The notes: generated by a model from the sequence alone, not told the origin. A stretch of 64,000 nt of DNA from Selaginella tamariscina (GCA_003024785.1 PUQB01000043.1:798429-862428); one strand, 5' to 3'. Positions 1 to 12,114 are shown, counted from the first letter of the stretch. Program-made: numbers and translations.

Positions 1-500
1 TAGAATAGAAAACAAAAAATTGAGCTGATGTCTTATGATGAGGATTAAAAGGTCCGCTTTAAGATTTGGTGTTATGATTATAAAAAAGGTTTTCTGAAGG
101 CAATAAATGAGATGTTTGGAATAATTTTCACCGTTCATACATTCAATAGTAGAACACTTAAAGAAGTTAGCTAAAAGATTGAAGAATGAGAACAACATTT
201 TCTTAAGTGCAATGCTAGTAGCTCTAGAAGTAAAGACACTTCAAAGGAAAACAATGAAGGTGACGAGCAAGAGTTCTTAAAGAGAAGGTTCGTGAAGCAC
301 TAGCTTGTGTCAATGAATGTTCAAAGAATATGACTTGCAACTTTGAACTATACAAGGAGATAAAGTACATAATTGAAAAGGAAGTGTACATTTAATGTTC
401 TACTAATTACAAAACTCTTGGCTTTATTTCCTCGTACTGGTACTTGTTCCTTTTATTATTTTGTTCCATCTTTTTTGAGTTTTTATTTATTTATTTTAGG
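1..500. other. Unassigned AT-rich flank
   Basis: No gene could be supported here. Short open stretches on the plus strand (about 60-420) read as a lysine- and glutamate-rich, possibly exon-like sequence broken by stops, and a pyrimidine-rich tract ending in TTTTAG stands at about 490-500. Directly after it, similarity to the minus-strand gypsy element begins, so position about 500 is a breakpoint of that element. The sequence could be another insertion or a host fragment. Confidence 0.4.
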
Positions 501-559
501 AACAAGGAGAAGCAGGAGAAGCAAAGTCAAAAACGTGGATGGTAACCTATAAGAGCAAA

Positions 560-1640
560 GAAAGGTGTCTGGCCTGTAAATGCATGAACGGAGTTGTTGT
601 TAGGCAAACTTCGTCAATGGAAGAAGGTCCAACCAGTTGTCTTGTTGATAAATGATGAAGCAACGAAGATACTATTCTAAGGTCTGAATTGTGCATTCTG
701 ACTGCCCATCAGTTTGCAGATGATATCCTGAAGAAAGACCCACTTTAACCTGTAAACTTCGAAGAAGCTCTCGCCAAAACTTGGACATGAATTGTGGACC
801 TCGATCAGAAACAATGCTCTCAGGAAGACCATGGTTCGGAACACTTCACGGATCACCAACTCAGCAGTTGTCTAGCATGTAACAGTCTTGTTATATGGTA
901 GGAAATGAGCCTGTTTTGGTGAAACGGTCAACCACCACAAGAACTGCATCAAATCCACAAGGAGTAAGATCTTGAGGAAATCCATCAAAATGGATTTCTA
1001 AGGAGCAGAAGGAACGTGAAAAAGGACGAAGAAGACAGAGGGTTGCGTGACAAGGCATCTTCGACCTATTGCAGGTGTCACAACTCCTTTACAAACTTGT
1101 CCACCAAATCCTCGCAAACCCAGGCCACCAATACTTGCGAGTCACCAACTCAACTGTCTTGACCACACCAAAATGTCATGTAGCCGGGGTATCATGACAC
1201 AATCCTGTACCACACGAGTCCTGCAAACACCAACAGGAACGTACAGGAGACCTTCCCGGTACAGGAGTCGTCCTGTATGGCACACAACTTGTAATTTGTA
1301 CGGGAACTAAAGGAAGAGGAGCTTGTGATGTCAGGACTAATGTTGTGAGAACACATTCCTTGCCAAGTCGTCTGTAGCCAACTGAATGGATGTCCTATCG
1401 AAGTGTTGAATTTGCTGGAGCCTAATGAACTTGTAGAGCCGCAAGCCGGAAATGATCAGGACCCAACAACACTTGCCTTTAACAATCATATGCAGGATCG
1501 CCCAGGGTCGGTGCAAGGTAAGAGCGTCTAGACAATGCGTCCGCCTTACCATTTTGGAAACCAGGCCTGTAGACAATGACAAAATCAAAACGTGATAGGA
1601 ATTCCGCCCACCTAGCTTATCGCCGACTGAGAATTCGAGC
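560..1640 (-). pseudogene. Gypsy integrase remnant
   Basis: Pieces matching the integrase of the plus-strand relative appear in order: the linker around 1,337-1,400, the zinc-binding HHCC region around 1,050-1,200, and core fragments including VIREVFR at about 830-857. They are followed by the region near 560-690 equivalent to positions 32,390-32,560 of the relative. Multiple stops and small indels mean no integrase could be made. Confidence 0.7.
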
Positions 1641-1643
1641 CGT

Positions 1644-2900
1644 TTAAAAAAACTCCAAGTTCTTGTGATCCGTAAGGACTTGTACAGGATGCACAGCACC
1701 TTCTAGAAAGTGCCGCCACTCCTCGAACGAATCCACAATGGCTTTGAGTTCCTTGTTCATGAATCTCATAATTAATCTTCCCGAAAAGAACTTACGAGAG
1801 TGAAAGGCTACAAGATGGAGTAACTTGTCTTCTCCAACTTGTGATAAGATAGAACCAACCGCAAAATTCGAAGCATTTGCTTCAACAAAGAAGGACGGAA
1901 GAATCAGGATGTTACTAAGATCGGAGCTGTCGTGAAGGCATTCTTGAGTGTTATGAATGCATGTTCCGCCTTGTCGGAAAACCCTTGTGCGCTTGTGATT
2001 CCGTGAGTGGAAGTACACACTTGGAGAAGTCCTGTATGAACCGCCTGTAGAAGCAAGAAAACATTGTACGTCTCGTACAAACTTGGGCCTCTCCCACTCC
2101 ACGATGGTCTTCACCTTGTGCATGTCCATGGAAACGCCAGCAGGAGAGACGATGTAGCCCAAGAACTCTACATAACCCTGTTGAAAAAACACTTCTCCAA
2201 CTTTGCATATAAGCTATGCTCGTGAAAGCCACTATAGAACAAATCGTACATGCTTCTTATGTGCCGCCTGGTCCTTGGAGAAAATCAAAATATCATCGAG
2301 GTCGATCACCACAAACTGGTCCAAGAAGTCGCGAAAGATGTTTCACCATGTGTGAAACACGGCTGGGGCATTTGGTAAGTCCGAAAGGCATCACCTTGTA
2401 CTCGATTTGTTCATACCTTATACAAAAGGCAGTCTTCCACTCATCGCTTGGACGAATCCGTACAAAATTTGTAGGCCCCTCATAAGTCGATCTTTGTGAA
2501 CACCTTTGCTCCTCGCAGCCGATCAAAGAAGTTTCGGGATCAATGGCAACGGGTACCAATTCCGAATGGTGACTTGATTTAAACCATGTAGTCCACAACC
2601 AAACGTAAACTCCCATCCTTCTTCTTGACAAAGAAGATAGGTGCTCTGCAGGAGGGGAGTGACAAATGAAGCCGGATGTCAAGTTGTCCTCGATGCACTG
2701 ATAAAGAACCTCCAATTCTGTGGTTGACAGTGCATAAATCGGTCCGAACAGTGGAGTCTTTCCTTCTGCAAGATCAATAGGACAGTCATAGGACTTATGA
2801 ACAGGAAGAACTGCAGCCTTGTGCTTGTCAAAAACGTCCTGAAAGGAATGATATTTGGATGGTAGGGAAAGAAGGAGGAGAAAGAGAAGGAGCAGGAGAA
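1644..2900 (-). pseudogene. Gypsy reverse transcriptase and RNase H remnant
   Basis: From about 2,860 downward the frame fragments give the RT N-terminal fingers (CPIDLAEGKTPLFGPIYALS), then YKVMPFGLTKCPSRV (palm), then DLDDILIFSKD at about 2,290-2,330 in place of the usual YXDD. The RNase H part (about 1,640-1,900) has FFVEANASNFAVGSILSQ, with the first catalytic aspartate changed to glutamate, and ends at TDHKNLEFF. At least three frameshifts are present. This RT/RNase H segment is exactly what the plus-strand relative at 28,977-33,945 lacks. Confidence 0.75.
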
Positions 2901-3303
2901 GAAGATACTGAAAAAACAGGAGAGTCAGATACAGGAAAGGTAAAAGAGGACATAGGAGTTACTTGAAAGGCAAAAAAGATGGAAAAGGAGCAGGATCAGT
3001 GGCAAGTTCGTGCATGGTAGTGTAAGAACTTGGAGAGGAGAAGGAGGGAGCTGTGATTGAAAAAGAGGAAGGATCTTGGGGGGTGGAACAGAAGCAGAGT
3101 AACAAAAAGAGGCAAGATTGGGAAAAACCTGTGTGGATGTTGACGAGTGTACAGGATTGGAAGAATCATGTACAAAAGTCCGTGGTTGAACAGGAGTGAG
3201 GAAACCTGCGCAGTGTGCTGACGAATCCGTAAACTTACAGGAGTGGAAAGAGCCTGCGGATGTACTAAGGAACTGACATGAGATGCATCCTGTCGAGAAG
3301 TCT

Positions 3304-3795
3304 TCAACACTGATACAGGACAGGCACGGTCAATCCTGTAGCTTGTACTGGCTCAAATATTAAGGATGTATCCTGCACACAGGAAGGTACAGGATTGATC
3401 CTGGCTGCTGGAGAGGAAAACGTGAACGTCCTACGACCTCCAATTAATTGCGGATTTGCAACAACGAACCATGGCATGCACAAAATGATGAGAGTCGATC
3501 GAGTCTTGATTAAGTTGAAGGAAATTGAACAGTTGAATGCTCCATTTGCAAGAGAGAGGTTTGGTAGCATGGGTAACTGCACCAGAAGCAATCAGACGAC
3601 ATCGGCCACCTCTACAGGAACTGCATGCTTCAACTCCACCACTAGAATGCCATGTTGAGTTGCAAAAGTGTCATCCATGAAGCATGCATTTGCACCAGTG
3701 TCTAACAGGGCAAACTCCTTGAGTTCTCGATTATTGAGATGAATGTGTATAGGAAACTTGAGTGATGGATTGAGCATCACCAATGGAGCCTGCAC
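3304..3795 (-). pseudogene. Gypsy aspartic protease remnant
   Basis: The active-site triad is visible as ALLDTGANACFMDD near 3,690-3,720. About 95 residues downstream is the second conserved block IILCMPWFV, near 3,470. A one-base break near 3,592 separates the two halves. The related copy at 30,850-31,164 reads through the same region in one frame, which supports the assignment. Confidence 0.7.
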
Positions 3796-3816
3796 CTACG
3801 TCCAACTTCGTGGCTC

Positions 3817-4785
3817 CTAGACGAAGTGAACATTGAAGTTTTTCGATTGAACTTCAGCTTCAACTTTACGTATCTTGAACTTCTTGGCTTTAATAGAACA
3901 TTCTACCACCTTGTGTCCTGTTTCACCACAATATAAGCATAGGTTCTCACTGCGGCGACGTTGCTTCTCAACAGTGGAAAGAGAGCCATGCTTGGATTTC
4001 TCAACCTCCATAAGAACTACTCCAGAAGGTGGTGCAGGAACATGTACCACAGTTGCAGGATTGGTTTGCGGGAACTGCTGACGGGATCTTTCTTAACGAC
4101 GCTCGAACAAAACGTTTGTCGCAGCGAACGGCTTATTGCATGATCTCTGCTAATGTTTAGGCATCCGGTAACATAAGAAGAAGGTCCTTTACGTCATCCC
4201 TCAACCCAAAACGAAAGTGTTCAATCAATGCAGTCTCGTCCCATGGTATGTTTGTGCAAAGTGCTGAAATTCGGATGCATAGACAGAAGCTGGTCGGGAT
4301 CCTTGGGTGAGCTTTCATAACTTCGTGCATGCGAAACGGTACTTATCAGGATCTCCAAAGCAGGCTCAAAGGTAGGCACGAAACCTTCAAAGTCTTTCAT
4401 TAATGAGTTGTCACGCTCTAGTAAGGGGTCAACCCAAGCTCGTGGAGATCCAACTAGTAGGGATTGCCAAAAGGCCAATCTTTTGTGCATCAGTCGAGTA
4501 GCGGCGTGGTTGCATGTGGATCAAAAGCCTGATCTGATTTAGGAACCCTTGGAAATTAGCACGATTGCCATTGAACTTTTCCGGCATGTTGATCTTCGGC
4601 TCCGAAGAAGTGTTCAATGGAGAGGAAATCACGATGCTTGAGAGAGAGCCTGCGCCAGCAGCCTTGGAAGATGCACCAGCAGTTGCATGTGCCGCGTTGG
4701 TGGAACCTTGCAGATCTGTGACCACAGTGGCTAGCTCATGAAGTAACATTTGGTGTTTGCATTGAAAGTGCTTAAAATCAGCCAT
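3817..4785 (-). pseudogene. Gypsy gag (capsid/nucleocapsid) remnant
   Basis: The start is the ATG at 4,785, 100 bp inside the LTR, matching the start of the related copy at 29,814. The N-terminal part contains an alanine-rich coiled region and then the motif KFNGNRANFQGFLNQI, typical of retrotransposon gag. The reading frame breaks near 4,430 and again near 4,220. The C-terminal zinc knuckle CLYCGETGHKVVEC (CX2CX4HX4C) lies at about 3,920-3,965. It would have packaged element RNA; here it is nonfunctional. Confidence 0.75.
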
Positions 4786-5233
4786 GATCTATGAAAGAAA
4801 AAGAAGGAAAACGAAGGAAAAGAACCAAGGAAAAAAAAAAGTAGCTAGAAAAATGGAGAGCTATGAAAGGAGTTATTATCAAATTGTCAAGCCACGATCC
4901 AGAAATCAGGAAGAGAGCAAGGTTCCAAGAATAAGAAGGTTTGACTCAGGAGCAGAACATGGAGTAGGACAGGAAGTAGGAACTCAGGAGTAAGACAAGG
5001 CGCAAGATAGAATCCAGGAGCAAGATAGGAACAAGATAGGATCCGGGAGCAAGACAGAAGCAGGATAGGAAGGCAAAGGACAGGATTCAGGAGCAAGACA
5101 GGAACATAACAGGATCCGGGAGCAAGACAAGAGCAGGACAGGAACCAGGAGCGACAAAGAGCAGGAGGCAAGGAGCAAGACACGAACAAGACAAGAACAA
5201 GAATGATCGTAGAATGACTGGTGTTGATAATAA

Positions 5234-8200
5234 CACCGGAAAATGTAAACCCTATTTTTGTCATTTTTAGGGTAAAAAACATCTCTAGAAAAACAAGCCT
5301 TTGTTTTTGTAAAAAGTAGTTAACATACTAGGGGTCGAACATTGGTTTGTTTTTTTACATAGTTAATATACCTTGTAATATTATTTTGTTTTACCCTTGT
5401 TTTTAACTTGTTTATACAGTAATAATTTCTGTTTGTTTTCTATATAATTTATTTTATTTAATTTTAAATTTATTTATTAATTTTAATTGTACTTAATAAA
5501 AACTCTTTAACTTTCATTATTAAACTAAAAATAATAAACATTATTGATTTCTGGTGATCTCTCTGTGAATCCCCTCTCTCTCTCACACACACCAGTCCAC
5601 CTTTCGGAAGCGTTTCTTCATGGGTGAGGTTCTGGCATCAACGAGGCCTCTGCAAGAAAAGAAACTAATGTAACAGGATTCACCAGTTATACTGTGTGTG
5701 TGTATATGCTATTATAATATTATTGCAGTAAGCACAGGCCTATACGTATATTGTCAATCCTGATATATATGAATGCATACACATCTAGAATACATGTATG
5801 TATGCTATATAGGAATATATATAATAGGACTCGGCTGAAAACTGTTGTTCTTTTAAGCTACATGTCTTGTGTTCTTCTCCTCTGTGTGTGTGTGTGATAA
5901 CTGACCAAAACATATTAGATAAAAGAAAGCCATTGTACATGTGTGTGTGTGTGTGTGTGAGAGTGAGAGAGAGAGAGAGAGAGACAGAGTTGCGAGCTTT
6001 ACCATAAAGCTCGCAAAGACAATGCCGGGAAGGCAATGTACTTAATGCCTTCTGATGTTGCCAGATTCAAAGCAGCCCTGTGAGTGAAACATCATCCAAA
6101 CAGTGAGCAAAATAAACAATCAAGTAAGACGTATCAAGCATGTACATTTGTGTATATAAGTATATACACGTACATACTTAAGATAAATACATAATGAAAT
6201 AAGAAAATGCAATACTTACACATAGGCTTTGGTTAACATCTTCTCAACTCCTCTCTGTTCTTCTCTTCGTAAACAGGGCCGACCACATGAATCACACGCG
6301 AGGCCTGTAGATTAAACCCTCTACAAAGAAAAATATATTAAGTAAAATTAATAAAACATAAGACTACAATCTAATAGAAACGTAAACTTTCAAATTAAGT
6401 ATGCGTGTATATGTAATAATAATAATAATAATAATTAATGAATCGATAAACAAACAGACATTGTTTACCTTGTGATGACAACTTGCCCAACCTCACATTT
6501 GATACCTTGAGGAGCTACATCAGGCAGCTTTTGACAAGTATCAAGTAATCTAGGACCGGCAAAACGATGAATAGCTGCAAAAATATTAATCAAATATTTA
6601 CGAGGATGACTTACATAATCTTTAATAAATAAAAAACTTACTTCCATCAACACCATAGCCTGCATTGCATCTTTTATTTGCTGGAGCCACCTGCATATGA
6701 CAAATCAATAGCATGTAGAACAACAATAAAGTGATACAACACCACACACACACACACACACACACACAAGTGTACAAGTGCACATGCACGTGTACGTTCG
6801 TATGCTCTCTCTCTCTCTCTAAAAGCTGTTGTGTATTACATACAGATGTGCAAAACAGAAAAAAACAAGTATATATGCATGTCACTTAGATGCCATATTC
6901 ATCCTGTCTTTTTTTTCTAATTTTTTAGACTTATAAACGTGTATGTCTGTCTGTGTCTGCGTGTATAAATGCATATATAGACTTAGATGATAATTTGCTT
7001 ATATGTATAGACAGGAATTATAACTGTCTGAACTGTCCATACATACAGTGTGTGTGTGAAGAACAAAAAACTTACGACTGCATCTGTTTGTCCATCGATG
7101 AACAGAGCCCTATATCCGCTGGACTCGGACAGCTTGTACTTGACCACTCCAGTGAGTGGCTCCGGAGGCGGAGGTGGGGGAGGGGTCGGTTTCTCCCCAC
7201 TGGGACGATCGAAATTGGGTCTTCTCCGGGGCCTGTCCATGGACCTCGGACCACCCATTGCACATCTTATCCTTGTTGGCATTGCATAGAAATCTGTACA
7301 CATACATAGAAATCTATAGTGAATCCACTCACCAGATTGAGTGGCCACCGTTGATATTGCACACGCCATATCTTGGAGAGCTAAACCCATGCCCCGGATT
7401 TGCGGAGCACGCTCTGCCGCTTCACAAAAAGAACCCTAAAGCATATTCTAGGATCCCCTGTTTAGGTTAGCTTACATGTATTACATGTAATATTTTATAT
7501 AATATTCTATAAATAAGTAGCGAAGAACAATAACTGTATAATGTATATATATACTAAGAGTTTCATAAATATCTATTATATCTATTATAATTTAAATATG
7601 TGAGTCTATACATCTTACATACATTATTTATATATATGTGTAGAGAGGGACAAAGAGACATGAATTTATGCATGCACACATGCTTGTATATATATACACA
7701 CACGTGTTTACCTTCAACACATGCTAGTGTCTATGCACATAGTCACAAATTTTTAATTAAAATATTAAACCATTAAACCACATTATAAAACTCAGAAACA
7801 AAAAATCAACATGGGCACATCATATACACATCCACAGACACACACACACGTATATGGAATTAAACATTCATAGGCACACCATTTCAATAGATCGCAGAAT
7901 TTATAATGCATCTCTTCTCTTTTGTCTCTCTCTCACATACACACACACCACATAAGTTAAACATTATGTAATTCAAAATGAAATATCTTTTGTTAAGCCA
8001 TAATTATCGAGTTTGCATGGAGGATGTGTGTGTGTATAGTATAATATATAGGTGTGTGTTCTTGATATAATTCAAAACTAAAATAAATTTTATTATAATA
8101 TATTAAACTAAATAATTTTTTCTTTTTATCCTATTTACAAAGTAGAAAACTATCCTTAATTTAGTTACAGAGTATAACTTACTATCAAACTACATATGCC

Positions 8201-8405
8201 ATAGTGAAATAAAAACATAATTTAAATAAGAAAGTAAATAAAATATTTTTTCACTGTATTTTAATGAATTATAACATAATTTTATACATGTTACAAACTC
8301 AAAACCAAAACCCTTAGTACCCCCTAGTATGTTAGTCAAAAATTTTTTACCCTAGTATTTATAAAATTAGGCATAGTTTTTTTGTTTTGTTTATATTTTC
8401 CAGTG
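5234..8405. mobile_element. CACTA-like (CMC/EnSpm) non-autonomous DNA transposon
   Basis: The left end reads CACCGGAAAATGTAAAC. The right end, reverse complemented, reads CACTGGAAAATATAAAC. Both ends continue with subterminal AGGGTAAAAAA and AACATACTAGGGG. The insertion splits the gypsy LTR and is bordered by TAA at 5,231-5,233 and TAA at 8,406-8,408, a 3-bp target duplication as expected for CACTA elements. No transposase was found. The 3.17-kb interior carries a spliced macrodomain pseudogene and AT-rich microsatellite DNA (7,460-8,280). The superfamily call rests on the CAC terminus plus the 3-bp duplication. Confidence 0.8.
6000..7445 (-). pseudogene. Multi-exon macrodomain (ADP-ribose-binding) gene copy
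   Basis: Reading downward, exon segments join at good GT-AG borders: one ending 7,333, then 7,293-7,076, then one starting 6,690, then about 6,580-6,469, about 6,318-6,235 and about 6,076-6,000. They spell macrodomain landmarks in order: GQTDAV then VAPANKRC (cf. DAIVNAAN), NAGYGVDG (ADP-ribose loop), IHRFAGPRLLDTC, GQVVITR, GFNLQASRVIHVVGPVY and NLATSEGIKYIAFPA. A proline-rich stretch precedes the domain (about 7,140-7,200). A single missing base after RRC near 6,245 creates a stop, and the final glycine-rich loop is not recognisable, so this copy is probably dead. Retained introns mean it was captured as DNA by the transposon. Confidence 0.7.
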
Positions 8406-8699
8406 TAACTAATTGTACAACAATTAGGTCGGAGCTTTTATGCTCACAACTCCAAGAGCTAATCTAGGCATGAGTGCTAAAAGTGGTTGCATGCATCTAA
8501 ACGTGGATGTATGCATGCAGAGGCTAAAACGAGTCCCATGTCCCTTATCCTCTAGGCATATCTTGTAGTATATCCTGTAGGAATATCTTGTAAGGCATAT
8601 TCTGTAGGTATATCTTGTAGGAATATCCTGTATCCCGTATCATGTATTGTATCCGGAATTCTGTATCCGAAATCCTGTATCCTATATCGGGTCGTGACA

Positions 8700-9231
8700 C
8701 TTCGTAGTGGAGGAGTCCCTCAATGCTGAGAGCAGCGGGAAGATGCACTCCTGGGGTTGCACTAGCCTCATGACTAAGATGTTTGAACAGTATATCCCAG
8801 TTCAAAGAAGTAGTGGTGTGGTGTTGGGGAAAAATGCCCGATTGGACATTGCTGGTTGAGGCACTTTGACACTCCCACTTCAGGACGGTGGGGAGATGAC
8901 GTTCAAAGACACCTTGCACGTCCCAGGCATGCAGAAAAACCTTATATCGGTGGCGAGGTTGTGTGACGACGGGAAGTCGACGTGTTTACTAGTCATGGTG
9001 CGGATTTATATGACAAGTTGGATTTCCGTGTGATTGGGAGGAAAGTTCTCCACGCCAGGCGACATGGGAACTTGTATGAGATTCTTTCATACTCATCTTG
9101 CTATAGCCGTTGAGAACGTCGTTGGTGCAGATGCCTATTTGTGGCATTGCCAGTTGGGTCATGCAAATCATCATGTGTGTTGGGCAAACATCATTGCTGA
9201 AGTTTTGGATCTTCAAAGCACCGCTCTTTAG
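8700..9231 (+). pseudogene. Copia protease C-terminus and GAG-pre-integrase remnant
   Basis: The end of the copia protease is recognisable as TFKDTLHVPGMQKNLISV at 8,899-8,952. It is followed by the HHCC zinc-binding motif region of GAG-pre-integrase, YLWHCQLGHANHH, at about 9,138-9,176. Frame changes between these two parts and the missing 5' end (cut at 8,700 by the gypsy insertion) make this nonfunctional. Confidence 0.7.
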
Positions 9232-9236
9232 AGCTC

Positions 9237-10060
9237 TTGGAGCTGGTGCACTCCGACCTGTGTGGGCCCATGGACATCCCGAGTCATTTTGGCACACGTT
9301 ACGTTCTTATGTTCATTGATGACTTTAGTCGCCTCACCAAACTTTTCTTCCTACGTCGTAAAAGTGAGATGGTGGAGGCCTTCCGCGTGTACAGAGCTGC
9401 AATGAAAACTCAAGTTGACAAGAAGCTTAAGGCCTTGCGCACGGATGGTGGCAAGGAATACCTTAACTCCACCATGCAAGAGTTATGTCGGAATGTCGGT
9501 ATTCAACACCATGTCACCACCTGGTACACCTCCCAACAGAATGGCGTGGCTGAGAGGAAGAATCGGATGTTGGTGAATGCAGCGTGCAACCTTCTTGCTT
9601 ATGCACATTTGGGCAGGGAGTTCTGCAGGAGGCTATTGTAGTAACCATGCATGCTCAGAACCAGTTGCCAATTGTCGCATTGAAAGGCAAGATGCCTGAG
9701 GAAGCATGGACGGGTCTAAAGCCTAATGTATCCCACCTTAGGGTGTTTGGTTGCATAACGTATGCCCATATTCCTGATCAGATGTGGAAGAAGCTGGACC
9801 CCAAGAGCCAGAAGTTGATCTTTGTTGGCTATGCACAAGATGATGAACGGCGTCGGAAAGCATACAGGATGTGGAACCCGGTGGACAAATGCACCATCAT
9901 CAACACGGATGTGGTGTTTGCTGAGGATGACCTCACATGGTGTCGTTCCACAGAACAACCTGTGGACTCCTTCATTGACGATGACTTGTTGGCTCCCCTA
10001 ATCCCAGTTGGTTTTGTGGACGTAGGGGAAGACCATGGCCTTGATGCCCTAGGGGAGTAG
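9237..10060 (+). pseudogene. Copia integrase (rve core)
   Basis: The D-D-35-E triad is seen as VHSDLCGP (first D), ALRTDGGKEY (second D) and QQNGVAERKNR (E). The first frame ends about 9,641; the C-terminal half continues in another frame from about 9,590 with HLRVFGCITYAHIP and KLIFVGYAQDD, both typical of the copia integrase C-terminus. The overlap of the two frames marks a one-base frameshift. A stop at about 10,060 closes this part before the RT. Confidence 0.8.
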
Positions 10061-10237
10061 CTGCAAGGTGATTTTCAAGGTGATCAAGGTGATGCTGATG
10101 TCCATGAGCAGCTAGCACCTGAACAGCCTGAGCGGCAAGTGCAGTCGAAGCAACTAGTTGATGTCCATGAGTAGCTGGCACCTGAGCAACCGGAGCAGCA
10201 AGTTGATCGGCCTCCTCATGTCCCTTGCTGACGGGGC

Positions 10238-11425
10238 ATGCCGGATCCTGTGGTAGCTCTAGACAGACAATGCACAAGAGTGCCTTCTTGCAAGGTGTTG
10301 GAAGATGCCACTTCTCTACTTGATGAGAAAGCCAAGATGTGCATGTTTGTGGATAAGAAGGTTCCCTCCACCTTTAAAGATGTGGTGACCGGAGCGGAGT
10401 CTCTTGAGTGGAAGCGGGCCATTCAGGACGAAGTGAATGTGCAAGTGCAAAATTTGCACATTCGAGGAGTGTGCTGCCCCACACCGACGTCAACTTGTTG
10501 ACTACAAGTGGGTCTTCAAGCGAACAATGGATCCCTTGACTGGGGATGTCAGACACAAAGCCAGACTCGTGGCAAAAGGCTTCACCTAGGTGCAAGGAGT
10601 TGACTATGAGGAGACATTTTGCATCTGGTGAAGTTTCCTAGTGTTCGCGCACTCTTGGCACTTGCTAACGCCAGGAGGTGGCAAGTGCACCAGTTGGATG
10701 TGAAGATCGCGTTCTTGCATGGGGATTTGCATAAGGAGATCTTCATGCGCATTCCCCTAGGCTTTCTCGGGCATGGGGACACAGCTCGAGCTTGGCGCCT
10801 TAACAAGGCCTTATATGGTCTCAAGCAAGCTTCTCGGGTGTGGTACCAGAAGTTTGATGAAGCTTTGCGTCGACAAGGCTTTCGGAGAACACACAATGAT
10901 TCCAATGTCTATGTGTGGGGAGTTGGTCATGGATGGATCATTGTTGCCCTGTATGTGGATGATCTCCTCATTACTGGAGGTGATGAAGATGGGATTGGCA
11001 GGTTGAAAGCAAGCTTGGCACAATGGTTTCAGATGAAGGACATGGGAGAGGTGAAAACTTTCTTGGGCCTACAAATTGAGTGGGATATGCAAGCTAGGAC
11101 TTTGAAGATTCACCAGCAGCACTATGTGCAATCTCTTCTCTCTCGATTTGGCATGCAGAACTATCGTCTAGTTGAAACTCCCATGCTCGTCAGTGCTGTC
11201 AATCCAAACTCGCATCAGACGGAAGGAGAGATATGTGATTCTGAGATTCCATACCGCAGCCTCATAGGTTGTTTGATGTTTCTGGCGTTTTCCTCTAGAT
11301 TGGACATAGCATATGCCACTGTGCTGCTTAGCCAGTTTGGATCTGCTCCGAGTTTGTGCCATTGGAAGGCTGCCAAACATGTACTCAGGAACGCCTCACC
11401 ACAGCCTATGCTTCTTAGGCCATGA
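10238..11425 (+). pseudogene. Copia reverse transcriptase
   Basis: A weakly conserved linker (10,238-10,501) leads to the RT N-terminus KWVFKRTMDPLTGDV, then KARLVAKGF and, in the long frame from 10,619, QLDVKIAFLHGDLHKEIFM, LYGLKQASRVWYQKFD and the catalytic LYVDDLLIT at about 10,951-10,977. The catalytic YVDD is intact. Frame breaks near 10,500 and 10,600, and a premature stop at 11,425 just before RNase H, show decay. Confidence 0.85.
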
Positions 11426-11921
11426 CACTCAGCTGGTCACTTACACTAATGCAAGTTGGGGGACAAACAAAGGAGCTTGGTCCACCACTGGCTACTCTTT
11501 GGAATTGTGCGGGGCCTCGATTGCGTGGGGGAGCAAGAGGCAGAGTGTGGTGGCCCTTTCGTCTGCAGAGACTGAGTACATTGCCCTCACTTCTGGATGC
11601 AAGGAGCTTATATGGACGCGGGGACTCTTACAGGAGCTTGGAGAGGTGCAACGAACCCCCATGCTCAGCTGGTGTGACAATCAAAGTAGCATTGCTATAA
11701 GCAAGAACCCCGTCTATCATGGACGGACTAAGCATGTGCTCATTCAGTTTCACTACGTTCGAGAGCTTGTAGAAGGCGGTTTGGTGAAGGTGGCTCATTC
11801 TTCTGTGGATGAGATGGTGGCGGATGTGCTCACCAAACCCCTGGGCCCGACCAAGTTCGCTTTGTTCCGGGGGCCTCGAAGTCTTTTGAGCACCAGTTTA
11901 CGGGGGAGTGTTGAGACATAA
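11426..11921 (+). pseudogene. Copia RNase H
   Basis: This is the region after the frame break at about 11,425. It carries YTNASWGTNKGAWSTTGY, where the usual first catalytic aspartate (Y-S-D-A-D) is N, then SVVALSSAETEYIALT, HGRTKHV and ADVLTKPL, the standard ending of copia polyproteins. The stop lies 3' of the polypurine tract, inside the presumed LTR start. Confidence 0.8.
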
Positions 11922-12105
11922 ACTGATGCTCTACAATAATAGAGGAGTTTCTAGGGTTTGGAGGCTATAGATGCACAGGCGTTCGTATACACTTCATGTT
12001 ACTGAGGTAGGATTTTGTGTTAGTTCTGAATAGACTCAAAGTAGCTTTGCAGCATGGCTATATGTAGGAATGTCACATCATTCATTCATAGTCCATCTCT
12101 TTACT
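11900..12105 (+). repeat. Polypurine tract and presumed copia 3' LTR
   Basis: ACGGGGGAG at 11,900-11,908 is the expected primer for plus-strand synthesis, and TGTTGAGACATA at 11,909 is a typical copia LTR start. The 5' LTR is not in the window, so length and right end cannot be set by comparison; the boundary near 12,105 is arbitrary. Confidence 0.5.
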
Positions 12106-12114
12106 AAACTAAAC

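Larger units (their letters stand above)
500..8699 (-). mobile_element. Degraded Ty3/gypsy chromovirus, minus strand, with nested insertion
   Basis: Reading from 8,699 downward there is an LTR (interrupted), then gag, a CCHC zinc knuckle, aspartic protease, reverse transcriptase, RNase H and integrase. The order protease-RT-RNase H-integrase defines Ty3/gypsy. The plus-strand copy at 28,977-33,945 is a close relative and supplies the LTR boundaries. This copy ends at about 500 inside the region after the integrase core, so the chromodomain end and the 3' LTR are missing. All coding parts are broken by stops and frameshifts. Its outer LTR end (TGACA at 8,695-8,699) abuts Ty1/copia coding sequence at 8,700, so it inserted into the copia element. 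Confidence 0.85.
4885..8699 (-). repeat. Gypsy 5' LTR split by a DNA transposon
   Basis: The inner LTR end is TGTCAAGCC at 4,885 and the outer end is TGACA at 8,699. The two LTR pieces, 4,885-5,233 and 8,406-8,699, together match the LTR at 28,977-29,714 in reverse complement. The inner piece is made of tandem degenerate units reading roughly AGGAGCAAGACAGGA, which give long spurious open frames. The break coincides with the CACTA-like insertion and its TAA duplication. Confidence 0.85.
8700..12100 (+). mobile_element. Ty1/copia LTR retrotransposon, 5'-truncated
   Basis: Protease, GAG-pre-integrase, integrase, reverse transcriptase and RNase H follow in that order, which is diagnostic of Ty1/copia. 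The left part is absent because a gypsy element inserted at 8,699/8,700; the remaining copia 5' part is expected beyond the left end of that gypsy copy. A polypurine tract ACGGGGGAG precedes the presumed 3' LTR start TGTTGAGACATA at 11,909. The right LTR end was not found; I place it before the PPR-like sequence at about 12,115. Confidence 0.85.

Noticed and set aside
7050-7470. Plus-strand proteins across the macrodomain region
   Set aside because: They are shadow frames; the minus strand carries splice-consistent macrodomain coding sequence.
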